From an uncultured Clostridia bacterium (GTDB taxonomy: Bacteria > Bacillota > Clostridia > Oscillospirales > Oscillospiraceae): a stretch of 37,126 nt of DNA. The position numbers were made by a program, and so were the translations under genes. This document shows, piece after piece, positions 14,786 to 22,960 of the stretch (positions are counted from its first letter, which is position 1; each line of letters begins with the position of its first letter). Location: the NCBI GenBank assembly GCA_937907715.1, contig CALERM010000014.1, positions 1 to 37,126 on the forward strand, read 5' to 3'. The notes beneath the pieces are model-generated. The model made no database searches. It was not told the origin of the DNA and saw only the letters and a list, made by a program, of their open reading frames with translations.

Positions 14786-16072
14786 ATGGTAAGAATTGAT
14801 ACAAACGGCGCGAAGGAATTTCTGCCGGAGGGCAGCCTTGTGCAGCAGGCGCAGAGCGCCATCGACATGCTGAAAAACGGCACGGGCGCGGGAAGCGACT
14901 TCATCGGCTGGGTCGACCTGCCCGTGAACTACGACAAGGAGGAATTCTCCCGCATTCAGAAGGCGGCGAAGAAAATCCAGTCGGATTCCAAAGCGCTCGT
15001 CGTCATCGGCATCGGCGGCAGCTATCTCGGCGCGCGCGCGGTGATTGAGCTGCTGCGCAGCCCCAACTATAACATGCTGCAGAAATCGACGCCCGACATC
15101 TACTTTGCGGGCAACGGCATTTCCTCTGATGCGCTCTCGGAGATCATCGCTATGATCGGCGACCGTGATTTCTCCGTGAACGTCATCTCGAAGTCCGGCA
15201 CGACGACCGAGCCTGCGATTGCGTTCCGTATTTTCAAGGAAATGCTGGAAAAGAAGTACGGCAAGGAGGGCGCGCGCGAACGGATCTACGCCACGACCGA
15301 CAAGGCAAAGGGCGCGCTCAAGACGCTTGCAACCAAGGAAGGCTATGAGACCTTCGTCGTGCCCGACAATGTCGGCGGCCGGTACTCGGTCCTGACGGCA
15401 GTTGGTCTTCTTCCCATCGCGGTCAGCGGCATCGACATTGAAAAGCTGATGCAGGGCGCGGCAGAGCAGCGCGAGGAGGCGCTTTCCGGCGGCGTGCAGA
15501 GCGTCGAGGCGCAGTACGCCATGAACCGCCAGATGCTGTCAAACACCGGTAAGCATGTGGAAATCCTCGCTGCCTATGAGCCGTCGTTCCGGTTTATGGC
15601 GGAGTGGTGGAAGCAGCTCTACGGCGAGTCCGAGGGCAAGGACCAGACGGGCATTTTCCCGGCTTCCGTCGATCTGACGCCGGACCTTCACTCGATGGGG
15701 CAGTATATGCAGGAGGGGAGACGGATGCTGCAGGAGACGGTCGTCTTCTTCGACAAGGCGAGAACATCCATCGCCGTTCCGTCGGACGAGGAAAACCTCG
15801 ACGGGCTCAACTATCTTGCCGGTCGCGAAATGAGCTATATCAACGAAAAGGCGATGCAGGCGACCAAGGCGGCGCACATCTCCGGCGGCGTGCCGGTGAC
15901 GGAAATCCGGCTGCCGGAAATTTCCGAGCAGACGGTCGGCGCGCTTATTTACTTCTTCGAGTACGCCTGCGGTGTTTCCGGCTATATCTCCGGCGTCAAT
16001 CCCTTCAACCAGCCCGGCGTGGAGGCATACAAGAAAAATATGTTCCACCTTCTGGGCAAGCCCGGCTATTGA
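14786..16072 (+). CDS. pgi: Glucose-6-phosphate isomerase
   Basis: Interconverts glucose-6-phosphate and fructose-6-phosphate in glycolysis. The 428 residues match the shorter Gram-positive form. Two SIS domains are seen: IGIGGSYLGARA near 74-85 and the sugar-phosphate loop SKSGTTTEPA near 135-144. The active-site EWWKQLYGESEGK (about 272-284) and a C-terminal helix with the base region follow. GGAGG precedes the ATG by 8 nt. It is the last gene of the amidohydrolase-ROK-pgi operon. Directly after it begins a hairpin cluster. Confidence 0.96.
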   Translation: MVRIDTNGAKEFLPEGSLVQQAQSAIDMLKNGTGAGSDFIGWVDLPVNYDKEEFSRIQKAAKKIQSDSKALVVIGIGGSYLGARAVIELLRSPNYNMLQKSTPDIYFAGNGISSDALSEIIAMIGDRDFSVNVISKSGTTTEPAIAFRIFKEMLEKKYGKEGARERIYATTDKAKGALKTLATKEGYETFVVPDNVGGRYSVLTAVGLLPIAVSGIDIEKLMQGAAEQREEALSGGVQSVEAQYAMNRQMLSNTGKHVEILAAYEPSFRFMAEWWKQLYGESEGKDQTGIFPASVDLTPDLHSMGQYMQEGRRMLQETVVFFDKARTSIAVPSDEENLDGLNYLAGREMSYINEKAMQATKAAHISGGVPVTEIRLPEISEQTVGALIYFFEYACGVSGYISGVNPFNQPGVEAYKKNMFHLLGKPGY

Positions 16073-16080
16073 GAAAAAGC

Positions 16081-16399
16081 ACCGGCTCGATCGCTTGCGG
16101 TCGAGCCGGTTCAATGTGTCAAAGAACCTCGTAGAGTTTCGCCCCGCAGGGCGAAATAAAATGAAAATTCATGTTATCCGGCGGCTTTGCCGACCGGACT
16201 GGACAGCCGTTAGCGGCTTTGCCGCTTACGGATGTCGCGTACTCCTTGCGGGTAAACATACTTCTCGCCCCGCAAGTGTGAGCTTTTCGCGCGAAACGCG
16301 AAAAGCTTGCGCGCAGTCGGGGTGCAATCTCTTTGTCAAAAAAGCGTCAGCTTTTTTGACAGGTTTTGGCGCGCCTCCCCGCTGCAAGAAAGGCGCGCC
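16081..16399. repeat. Cluster of consecutive inverted repeats between convergent genes
   Basis: The 423-nt gap between pgi and the GDPD gene has no credible gene but at least seven stems in a row: 16081-16090/16101-16110; 16137-16144/16149-16156; 16177-16185/16189-16198; 16207-16217/16221-16231; 16245-16252/16269-16276; 16281-16291/16297-16307 (11 bp perfect); 16335-16345/16350-16360 (11 bp perfect, GTCAAAAAAGC); 16368-16376/16391-16399. A ninth, near 16438-16471, may end the GDPD transcript. The GTCAAAAAAG stem resembles the tail palindrome of the dispersed repeat. The arms differ in sequence, so this is not a CRISPR array. Confidence 0.8.
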
Positions 16400-16495
16400 G
16401 TTTGAGAGATATCATCGATGGTGCTATTGTACGGAATCCTCCGGTCGGGCGCAAGCCTCCCCGGGGGATATTTTTTCGGAAAAATGAGAAAAGAT

Positions 16496-17311
16496 TCAGC
16501 TCCGGTCCGGGTCAAAGCGCTCGAAGATGCCGATGGCATGCGCCCGCTCAGCGCAAAGCAGGTCTTCCCGTTTGCGGATGGTCCAGCTGACCTCCTGAAT
16601 GCCCCAGAGACTGCGGCAGAGCCTTGGTGCGAGGCAATTGCGGTCTTCGTATTTGTAGGCGATGAAGTCCGGGCGGGTGAGGAAGTTCAGAAGCAGGTTT
16701 CCCGCGATGAAGCGCTTGTAAAGCGGAAGCCCGGCGGGGTCTTTCATAAAGTTCATCGATAGCTGCCCGCGGCAGGTATCCGGGCGCAGCTTTTTGAGGT
16801 CCAGCAGGCAGAAGGGGTCGAACGACTCGATGCAGTAGACGCCCTGGTAGCTGTCCAGCCGCTCGCAGACCGCCTTTGTGAGCGCAAAATGGTTGCCGTT
16901 GGCGCTTTTCAGCTCGATAATGAGGGGCGCCGCCTTCTCAAACAGCGCCAGCACCTCGTCAAAGAGCGGGATCTGCTCGTCCGTTCCCTCCAGACGAAGC
17001 GCCTTCAGTTCCGCAAGCGTCAGATCCTCGATTATGCCCTGCGCGCCGGTGCAGCGCGAGAGGCTTGAATCATGGAACACGGCAAGCGTGCCGTCCTTCA
17101 GAAGATGCACGTCCAGCTCGGCGCCCCAGCCGTGTTCGATCGCGCGGCGGAAGGCGGGGAGGCTGTTTTCCGGGATCTGCGGCTTGTCATGATAGCCCCG
17201 GTGGGCAAAGCGCTGCGCGCGGAAGCAGGACCACAGCGGGTGATTTCGCCGCCCCTGCAAAGCCAGCACATACACGATGCACAGAACCAGTAGAATGTAG
17301 ATTACGAACAT
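16496..17311 (-). CDS. Membrane-anchored glycerophosphodiester phosphodiesterase
   Basis: Hydrolyses glycerophosphodiesters to glycerol-3-phosphate and an alcohol. In this class the products can come from lipid head groups or teichoic acid. 271 residues with one N-terminal membrane segment (about 2-19), then the GDPD TIM barrel: catalytic H37-R38 (AHRGY), E48-N49 (PENS), metal ligands E65 and D67 (ELDVH), second catalytic H80 (FHD), and the IIELKS strand. It follows the MFS transporter gene by 20 nt and probably shares its transcript. Substrate is not known. Confidence 0.9.
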   Translation of the reverse strand: MFVIYILLVLCIVYVLALQGRRNHPLWSCFRAQRFAHRGYHDKPQIPENSLPAFRRAIEHGWGAELDVHLLKDGTLAVFHDSSLSRCTGAQGIIEDLTLAELKALRLEGTDEQIPLFDEVLALFEKAAPLIIELKSANGNHFALTKAVCERLDSYQGVYCIESFDPFCLLDLKKLRPDTCRGQLSMNFMKDPAGLPLYKRFIAGNLLLNFLTRPDFIAYKYEDRNCLAPRLCRSLWGIQEVSWTIRKREDLLCAERAHAIGIFERFDPDRS

Positions 17312-17331
17312 AAAAATGCCTTCTTTTTCAA

Positions 17332-18681
17332 TTAGTCTTCCATATCCTCAAATGCGGCAAGCCCGCGCTTTGCCTCCGCCCTGGTGTCTCCGTGCCGGAC
17401 GAAGCACATCGTCACGAACGACAGCGCCACAAAAAATGCGGCATACGGAAACAGAATCCGGTAGCTGATGCTCCGCATGAGCGTTCCGGCGAGGACCGGG
17501 GTCACGACCTGCGCCGCCATGGAGGCGGTATAGTAAAAGCCGGTGAATTTTCCGGTGTCGGAGCCGCGGCACATCTCAACAACCATTGGCAGCGAGTTGA
17601 CGTTGATTGCCGCCCACGCAAGTCCCACGAGCGCGAAGACGAGGAACATGACGGCGTTGATGGAGGAAAAGCGGGTCGTGAGGACATAGCCCAGAGCAAA
17701 GCAGGCGGCAAGCAGCACGATGCCAAGCTGAATGGTTCTCTTTCTTCCGATTTTTGCAGCAAGCGCGCCGATCGGGATATAGGAGACAATTGCGCCGCCG
17801 GTTGCAATCAGAAGGCAGGTCGACGCGCCGCCAAGCCCCTGCCCCATCACGGCGGAGACATAGGTCGTAAACCAGGTGGTCACGCCGTTGTAGCCCGCGA
17901 ACCACAGCGCAATCGACGCAAGCAAAAACGCGAGGCTGCGCCGGACGGGCTTTGGAAGGACCTCGGTCCCGGCGTCGTCGGTTTCGGCAAGGTTCCACTC
18001 CGGGTGCTGCGCTTCCAGCTGCTGATTTTCCTTTGCCAGACGCGGCTCTTTGATCGTGAGGAACAAAACGCCGACCGAGACAAACATGATTGCCGAGACG
18101 ATCAGAAAAAGCGGCTGATAGTCCAGCCGGTCCGCCTTCGTCAGACCCATCGCGTCGAGCCGCTTCTGCGAGTACAAGACGGCGGCGACTGCAAGATACA
18201 AAATGCCGCCGACGGCGCCCATGAGGTTGATGATGGCGTTGGCGCGCGAGCGAAGAGGCTTTGGCGTGAGATCCGGCATCAGCGCGACCGCGGGAGAGCG
18301 GTAGGTTCCCATCGCGACGAGCAGCAGCCCGAGGACGATCACAAAGCTTGCCGTCTTGAAGCCGGACGGCGCGGCGGCGTAGCTGTTGTCGATGAGCGGC
18401 AGCAGATTCATCAGAATCACCGCGCAGCCGGTGCCGAAGAGAATGTAGGGCATGCGTTTGCCGATTTTTGTGTTCGTCCTGTCCGAGCGCGCGCCGAAAA
18501 ACGGCAGCAGGAACAGCGCCAGAATGTTGTCTGCCGCCATGATGGCGCCGGAGAACGTTTCGTTCATGTGGAAGGTTTTCGTCAGAATGAGCGGAATGAC
18601 GCTGTCATACATCTGCCAGAAGGCGCAGATGGACAAAAACGCGAGACCGGTCAGGATGGTGCGGCGGTTATTGAGCTTCAT
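17332..18681 (-). CDS. MFS transporter, sugar/cation-symporter-like
   Basis: A 449-residue major-facilitator protein with about twelve membrane segments and a central cytoplasmic loop near residues 185-245 (ENQQLEAQHPEWN, acidic and charged). The first cytoplasmic loop GARSDRTNTKIGKRMPYI resembles motif A of glycoside-cation and SLC45-like sugar symporters, so a sugar or glycoside is a reasonable guess. It is the first gene of a pair with GDPD, so a phosphodiester product is another possibility. The promoter overlaps that of the divergent mutY. Confidence 0.82.
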   Translation of the reverse strand: MKLNNRRTILTGLAFLSICAFWQMYDSVIPLILTKTFHMNETFSGAIMAADNILALFLLPFFGARSDRTNTKIGKRMPYILFGTGCAVILMNLLPLIDNSYAAAPSGFKTASFVIVLGLLLVAMGTYRSPAVALMPDLTPKPLRSRANAIINLMGAVGGILYLAVAAVLYSQKRLDAMGLTKADRLDYQPLFLIVSAIMFVSVGVLFLTIKEPRLAKENQQLEAQHPEWNLAETDDAGTEVLPKPVRRSLAFLLASIALWFAGYNGVTTWFTTYVSAVMGQGLGGASTCLLIATGGAIVSYIPIGALAAKIGRKRTIQLGIVLLAACFALGYVLTTRFSSINAVMFLVFALVGLAWAAINVNSLPMVVEMCRGSDTGKFTGFYYTASMAAQVVTPVLAGTLMRSISYRILFPYAAFFVALSFVTMCFVRHGDTRAEAKRGLAAFEDMED

Positions 18682-18731
18682 GGGCGCGGCTCTCCTCTAT
18701 ATTATAGATGTCTGTCATTGCGGACACAGCT

Positions 18732-18760
18732 ATTATAGCGGCGCGCGGCGCATTTGACAA
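18732..18760 (-). promoter_or_regulatory. Promoter of the MFS-GDPD pair
   Basis: Minus strand: -35 TTGTCA (18760-18755), 17-nt spacer, perfect -10 TATAAT (18737-18732). The -35 is physically the same DNA as the -35 of mutY on the other strand. A second TATAAT-like box near 18705-18710 lacks a -35. Confidence 0.75.
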
Positions 18761-18782
18761 GCGTGCCGGAGGCGGCTACAAT
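18754..18782 (+). promoter_or_regulatory. Promoter of mutY
   Basis: TTGACA (18754-18759), 17-nt spacer, TACAAT (18777-18782). It shares its -35 bases with the opposing MFS promoter, so polymerase can occupy only one of them at a time. Confidence 0.82.
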
Positions 18783-18812
18783 GGGGAAAACGGTTTAGGG
18801 AGTGTGAAGAAT

Positions 18813-19847
18813 ATGCAGCGTCTGCCGGAGGGGTTGAAAGAAAGGCTGTGCGCGTGGTATGACGCGGGGCACCGCGAGCTTGCATGGCGGCAGGACCGGG
18901 AACCGTATCATGTGTGGCTGTCGGAAATTATGCTGCAGCAGACGAGAGTCGAGGCAGTAAAGGGCTATTACGCGCGGTTTTTAGCCGAGCTTCCGACGGT
19001 TGCCGCGCTGGCGGGTTGCCCATCCGACCGGCTGACGAAGCTCTGGGAAGGACTCGGGTATTACAGCCGGGTACGGAATCTGCAGAAGGCGGCAAAGATC
19101 ATCATGGAGGAATACGGAGGCGTATTTCCGAAGACGTATGAGGCGGTGCGCGCGCTGCCGGGCATCGGAGACTATACGGCGGGGGCAATCTGCTCGATCT
19201 GCTTTGAGCTTCCCACACCGGCGGTGGACGGAAACGTGCTGCGGGCTGTTTCGCGCGTGACGGAAGACGGCGCGAGTATCAGCGCGCAGAAAACAAAAAA
19301 CGCCTGGCGCGAGGCGCTGCTGCCGCTCTATGAACAATCGCCGCGCGGCAAGCTCACGCAGGCGCTCATGGAGCTGGGGGCGATGGTGTGCGTGCCGAAC
19401 GGCGCGCCGCGGTGCGGCGTCTGCCCACTCAAGGAGCTGTGTCTTGCAAACGCGCACGGCACGTGGGAAGCCTACCCCGTGAAGGACGCGAAAAAGCAGA
19501 AGCGCGAGGAGGAAAAGACGGTTTTTTATCTGACCTGCGAAGACTGCCTCGCTGTGCGCAAGCGCGAGAGCCGGGGACTTCTGGCGGGGCTGTGGGAGCT
19601 TCCGAACGTGGAGGGAAAGCTGGATGCCGCGCAGGCGCTTTGCTATGCGGAGGACGCCGGGTGCGAACCGGCGGAACTTCTCAAAAGCGTCGAGCGGGTG
19701 CATGTGTTCACGCATATCGTCTGGCGCATGCGCTGCTATTATATGGTATGCAGGCGAAAATCTCCGGAATTTGTCTGGGCGGACGCGCAAAGGCGGCGCG
19801 CGGATGTGGCGCTTCCCACGGCGTTCCGGATGTTTGTGGAGGAATAA
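18813..19847 (+). CDS. mutY: MutY, A/G-specific adenine DNA glycosylase
   Basis: Removes adenine mispaired with 8-oxoguanine in base-excision repair. 344 residues: helix-hairpin-helix GPD domain with LPGIGDYTAGAI (about 112-123) and the catalytic Asp of PAVDGNVLRA (about 138-142), LQQTRV near the N-terminus for adenine recognition, an iron-sulfur loop with four Cys (CVPNGAPRCGVCPLKELC, first spacing x7 where x6 is commonest), then a C-terminal NUDIX-like 8-oxoG-sensing domain ending FTHIVWRMRCYY. The ATG at 18813 is 10 nt from AGGGAG. Upstream in-frame codons lie in the promoter. Confidence 0.95.
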   Translation: MQRLPEGLKERLCAWYDAGHRELAWRQDREPYHVWLSEIMLQQTRVEAVKGYYARFLAELPTVAALAGCPSDRLTKLWEGLGYYSRVRNLQKAAKIIMEEYGGVFPKTYEAVRALPGIGDYTAGAICSICFELPTPAVDGNVLRAVSRVTEDGASISAQKTKNAWREALLPLYEQSPRGKLTQALMELGAMVCVPNGAPRCGVCPLKELCLANAHGTWEAYPVKDAKKQKREEEKTVFYLTCEDCLAVRKRESRGLLAGLWELPNVEGKLDAAQALCYAEDAGCEPAELLKSVERVHVFTHIVWRMRCYYMVCRRKSPEFVWADAQRRRADVALPTAFRMFVEE

Positions 19848-19883
19848 AAAGTTCCCCGCGCAAAAAAGCTCTGCGCGGGGAAC
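19846..19883. terminator. Terminator between mutY and repeat copy B
   Basis: A 12-bp perfect stem (GTTCCCCGCGCA 19851-19862, complement 19872-19883), with five A's on the left. Read on the minus strand it is followed by TTTTTATT, so it is a good terminator for minus-strand readthrough from trpB and the repeat. On the plus strand it lacks a T-run and may be bidirectional. Confidence 0.75.
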
Positions 19884-20156
19884 GCAGCGTGTCAAAAAGT
19901 CTTTTTGACACGCTGCGGCAGTTTTTCAAACTTTTTGCAGTTTGAAAAACTGGTTGATTGAACGCGAAAGACGAAGTCCGCAGACAAGTGTCACACGCAA
20001 ACCGCCGAAGGCGGCTCTTATGCGTGTGACCACCCCTGATGGGTTTCCAACGCGCTAAGTGCCGCCGCTTCGCGCCGGTTGCGCGCCGGATTAGCCTGCG
20101 GGCGTCATCTTTCACACGATCTTCCTTTCCGTAATCGTTACTCTGGAAGGTTTTTA
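19883..20156 (-). repeat. Dispersed structured repeat, copy B (most complete)
   Basis: Read on the minus strand from 20156: head CCTTCC...GGAAAGG, GTGTGAAAG, GC-rich module with GCTAA/TTAGC, AAACCCATCAGGGGTG, a perfect 10-bp hairpin GTCACACGCA/TGCGTGTGAC with an inner GCCGCC/GGCGG, then CTGCGG...TCTTTC, a 14-bp hairpin CAGTTTTTCAAACT (19919-19952) and a 17-bp palindrome with a one-base centre (19883-19917). GAAAGATGACGCCCGCAG can pair with CTGCGGACTTCGTCTTTC over 18 positions with two mismatches, enclosing the internal hairpins. Lies between convergent mutY and trpB. No coding potential or mobility gene. Confidence 0.92.
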
Positions 20157-20184
20157 ACAGTCTCCGTTCATCTGTTCTGTGCAA

Positions 20185-21555
20185 TCAGCCGATGTTCGGC
20201 AGCGTCGCGAAGCTCTTTTGAAGCTGCTCGTCTGTCGGGATGGTGTCAGTCATGGTGCCGTTGTTGTAAGATTCGTAGGCATAGAGATCGAAGTAGCCCG
20301 TGCCGGTCAGACCGAAGAGAATCGTCTTCTCCTCGCCCGTTTCCTTACATTTGAGCGCTTCGTCGATTGCCGCACGGATGGCGTGGCTGGACTCGGGCGC
20401 GGGGAGAATGCCCTCAACGCGCGCAAAATATTCCGCCGCCTCAAAGACGCTCGTCTGCTCGACCGCGCGCGCTTCCATCAGACCGTCGTGATACAGCTGC
20501 GAGAGCGTCGAGCTCATGCCGTGGTAGCGAAGACCGCCCGCGTGGTTGGCAGACGGAATGAAGCCGGAGCCGAGCGTGTACATCTTTGCCAGCGGGCAGA
20601 CCATACCGGTGTCGCAGAAGTCGTAGGCAAATCTGCCGCGCGTGAAGCTCGGGCAGGACGCGGGCTCGACGGCGATGATCCGGTAGTCTTCCTCGCCGCG
20701 CAGCTTCTGCCCCATAAACGGCGCAATCAGACCGCCGAGGTTCGAGCCGCCGCCGGCGCAGCCGATGATGATGTCGGGCTTGACGCCGTACTTATCGAGC
20801 GCAGCCTTCGCTTCCAGACCGATGACCGACTGGTGCAGCAGAACCTGATTGAGAACGCTGCCAAGGACGTAGCGGTAGCCGGGCGTCGTCGTTGCGACCT
20901 CGACTGCCTCGCTGATGGCGCAGCCGAGAGAGCCTGTGGTGTTCGGGTCCTTCTCCAGAATTTTTCTGCCGACGTTCGTCGTGTTGGACGGAGACGGCGT
21001 AACGCTTGCGCCGTAGGTGCGCATGACCTCACGGCGGAAGGGCTTCTGCTCATAGGAGCATTTGACCATGTAGACCTTGCAGTCCAGACCCAGGTACGCG
21101 CACGCCATGGAAAGCGCGGTGCCCCACTGACCGGCGCCGGTCTCCGTCGTGACGCCCTGGAGTCCCTGCTGCTTGGCGTAATACGCCTGGGCAATCGCGG
21201 AATTTAATTTATGGCTGCCGGAGGTGTTGTTGCCCTCAAATTTGTAGTAAATCTTCGCCGGTGTGCCGAGCTTTTTTTCGAGGCAGTAGGCTCTGACCAG
21301 CGGCGAGGGGCGGTACATCCTGTAAAAATCGCGGATCTCCGCCGGAATTTCGATATACGGCGTGTCGTTGTCCAGCTCCTGACGGACCAGCTCGTCGCAA
21401 AAAACCGGACGCAGATCGTCGAAGGTCATGGGCTTGCCTGTACCGGGATTGAGAAGCGGTGCGGGCTTGTTTTTCATGTCGGCGCGGAGATTGTACCATG
21501 CCGTGGGCATCTCATTTTCGGAGAGATAGATTTTGTACGGAATTTGTTCAGACAT
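20185..21555 (-). CDS. trpB: TrpB2-type tryptophan synthase beta-like PLP enzyme
   Basis: A 456-residue fold-type II PLP enzyme that condenses indole and serine to tryptophan, or a related beta-replacement. PLP lysine K116 in TSGSHKLNSA, catalytic-type Glu138 in TETGAGQWG, phosphate loop GCAGGGSN near 255, and the long N-terminal extension with YRPSPLVRA that marks the TrpB2 subgroup, which lacks the standard alpha-subunit interface. The ATG at 21555 has AAAGGTGG 8 nt upstream. No trpA is beside it, as usual for TrpB2, so indole may be salvaged. It is controlled by a tryptophan T-box. Its 3' end faces repeat copy B. Confidence 0.92.
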   Translation of the reverse strand: MSEQIPYKIYLSENEMPTAWYNLRADMKNKPAPLLNPGTGKPMTFDDLRPVFCDELVRQELDNDTPYIEIPAEIRDFYRMYRPSPLVRAYCLEKKLGTPAKIYYKFEGNNTSGSHKLNSAIAQAYYAKQQGLQGVTTETGAGQWGTALSMACAYLGLDCKVYMVKCSYEQKPFRREVMRTYGASVTPSPSNTTNVGRKILEKDPNTTGSLGCAISEAVEVATTTPGYRYVLGSVLNQVLLHQSVIGLEAKAALDKYGVKPDIIIGCAGGGSNLGGLIAPFMGQKLRGEEDYRIIAVEPASCPSFTRGRFAYDFCDTGMVCPLAKMYTLGSGFIPSANHAGGLRYHGMSSTLSQLYHDGLMEARAVEQTSVFEAAEYFARVEGILPAPESSHAIRAAIDEALKCKETGEEKTILFGLTGTGYFDLYAYESYNNGTMTDTIPTDEQLQKSFATLPNIG

Positions 21556-21649
21556 GTTTGCGTCCACCTTTCTTTGGATTTTCAATGGATGAGCGAAGGA
21601 AGCTCTGATTCAATCGGCAGTAGATTTACTCAGAGATTCCCTGCTGCGG

Positions 21650-21936
21650 GACAAAACGAAAACCCTCCTGTCCCTACAGTACGAACTGCTGGGACAGGAG
21701 GGAGAAATCTCCTGCGGTGCCACCCGGCTTGACGCGCTTGCGCCCACTTTGCGTATGCTGATACATACCGGCTTTTGATAACGGAGCGCCCGCTCCGGCT
21801 TGCCTACTTGGAAACGGCTTTCGGCTCGCCCTCAGAAGCCCATTCGGCAACCGCCCTGCGCCGCGCTTCCACCGCCCGCGGCTCTCTTTGGCAAGGGGTG
21901 TGATTGCTTACTCACACTTCTTCACTGGTTTGAATG
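21650..21936 (-). promoter_or_regulatory. T-box riboswitch, tryptophan specifier
   Basis: Minus-strand leader. The conserved T-box GGGTGGCACCGC lies at 21725-21714. A 12-bp terminator stem CCCTCCTGTCCC/GGGACAGGAGGG (21663-21702) is followed on the minus strand by TTTTCGTTTT. In stem I an AGTA (21912-21909) faces GAA-TGG-G, giving specifier UGG (21842-21840), the Trp codon, which matches the downstream tryptophan synthase. Uncharged tRNA-Trp should favour the antiterminator and raise trpB expression. Confidence 0.93.
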
Positions 21937-21941
21937 GCTAA

Positions 21942-21970
21942 ACTCTACCACTTGAGCAGGCGTTTGTCAA
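21942..21970 (-). promoter_or_regulatory. Promoter of the T-box-trpB transcript
   Basis: Minus strand: -35 TTGACA (21970-21965), 17-nt spacer, -10 TAGAGT (21947-21942). Start near 21935, immediately before stem I of the T-box. The 145 nt between this promoter and the next plus-strand gene contain no other gene, and no clear promoter for that gene could be fixed. Confidence 0.82.
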
Positions 21971-22115
21971 GTAAAATTTTTGCGTGCGGTTTTTGGCGGA
22001 ACTTGCGGGGAAAAACGGTCAAAGCATGCGCAGAAACGACCATCTTTTCCCGGAAAACGTGTCACAATGGGCTATCAGACGCGGAAAGATTCCGCAGCAA
22101 AAGAGGGAAGCAGAC

Positions 22116-22817
22116 ATGAAAATTTTTCGGAAACTTGCGCTGGCGGCGCTGCTGACGGCGCTTCTGACAGGCGCGTGCTTTGCAGGCGAGGTGTTTCACG
22201 CGGCGTATTTGCAGGGGTTTCCGGACGGAAGCATCCGGCCGGATGCGGCGGTTACGCGCGCGGAGCTGGCGGAAATTCTGTACCGGATGATGCAGCCGGA
22301 GCAAAGGCAGGAGTTTGCCTGCACGGAAAGCGCGTTTCAGGATGTTTCCACGCGACACTGGGCGTATGACGCCATCTGCGCGATGGCAGGCGCGCGGCTG
22401 ATGCTGGGCGGGTCTGACGGATGCTTCCGCCCGGACGACGGCGTGACAGGCGAGGAGCTTTCGATCATTCTGGAACGTGTGCGCGCGCAGGAGACGGGAA
22501 GAAAGGCGCTGCCGGAGCTTGCCTCCGGCTGGGCTTCGCAGGAGGTGACGTTCGCGGCGGGAAACGGCTGGGTTATGGGACTGCACGGAACCGAGTTTTC
22601 CCGCGAACAGCCCTTCACCAGAGGCGAGCTGGCGGCGCTTTTGAACCGGATTCTGGGACGCGAGCCAGAGAGCCTTTCGGATTTACTGGTCGGCATGCCG
22701 CTGTTTTCCGACAATCTGGACACGACGGCGCCGTATTTTCTGGCGCTGCAGGAGGCGGCAATCGACCACACGGCGGAAAAAACCAGCGCGCACGAGCGCT
22801 GGACGGGACTCGGATGA
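22116..22817 (+). CDS. Secreted S-layer-homology (SLH) domain protein
   Basis: A 233-residue exported protein with a signal peptide (about 1-22, cleavage near CFAG). Three SLH-like repeats follow: YLQGFPDGSIRPDAAVTRAE, then FQDVSTRHWAYDAI with GSDGCFRPDDGVTGEE, then FAAGNGWVMG with FSREQPFTRGE. SLH domains bind secondary cell-wall polysaccharide. There is no further domain, so it may be a small cell-wall protein or adaptor. The ATG at 22116 has GAGGG 8 nt upstream, and the open frame before it is not signal-like. Ends in its own terminator, so it is monocistronic. Confidence 0.88.
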   Translation: MKIFRKLALAALLTALLTGACFAGEVFHAAYLQGFPDGSIRPDAAVTRAELAEILYRMMQPEQRQEFACTESAFQDVSTRHWAYDAICAMAGARLMLGGSDGCFRPDDGVTGEELSIILERVRAQETGRKALPELASGWASQEVTFAAGNGWVMGLHGTEFSREQPFTRGELAALLNRILGREPESLSDLLVGMPLFSDNLDTTAPYFLALQEAAIDHTAEKTSAHERWTGLG

Positions 22818-22837
22818 TACAATCAGGCAAGCTGTAT

Positions 22838-22866
22838 GCGCGGAAGACAGTCTTCCGCGCGTTTTT
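22838..22866 (+). terminator. Rho-independent terminator of the SLH gene
   Basis: A 10-bp GC-rich perfect stem GCGCGGAAGA/TCTTCCGCGC with a 3-nt loop, followed by GTTTTT. Confidence 0.9.
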
Positions 22867-22881
22867 ATATGCTTTTCCGGA

Positions 22882-22910
22882 TGGACAGGGCGCGGAAAAT
22901 GGCATATAAT
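22882..22910 (+). promoter_or_regulatory. Promoter of the M3-like peptidase gene
   Basis: TGGACA (22882-22887), 17-nt spacer, perfect TATAAT (22905-22910). Start near 22917. Confidence 0.82.
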
Positions 22911-22960
22911 ACGAGAGCCTGAAACGATAGACAAGAAGACGGACGATGGAGAAAAACACC

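Noticed and set aside
16081..16399. CRISPR array
   Set aside because: The hairpin arms differ from each other, spacing is irregular, and there are no identical direct repeats or cas genes.
19407..19460. Damaged iron-sulfur loop in MutY
   Set aside because: The first Cys spacing is x7 and not the common x6, but all four Cys are present, so this looks like a normal variant.
19883..20156. Insertion sequence or MITE of a known type
   Set aside because: No transposase, no matching terminal inverted repeats across the whole element, and no visible target-site duplication. Left as an unclassified structured repeat.
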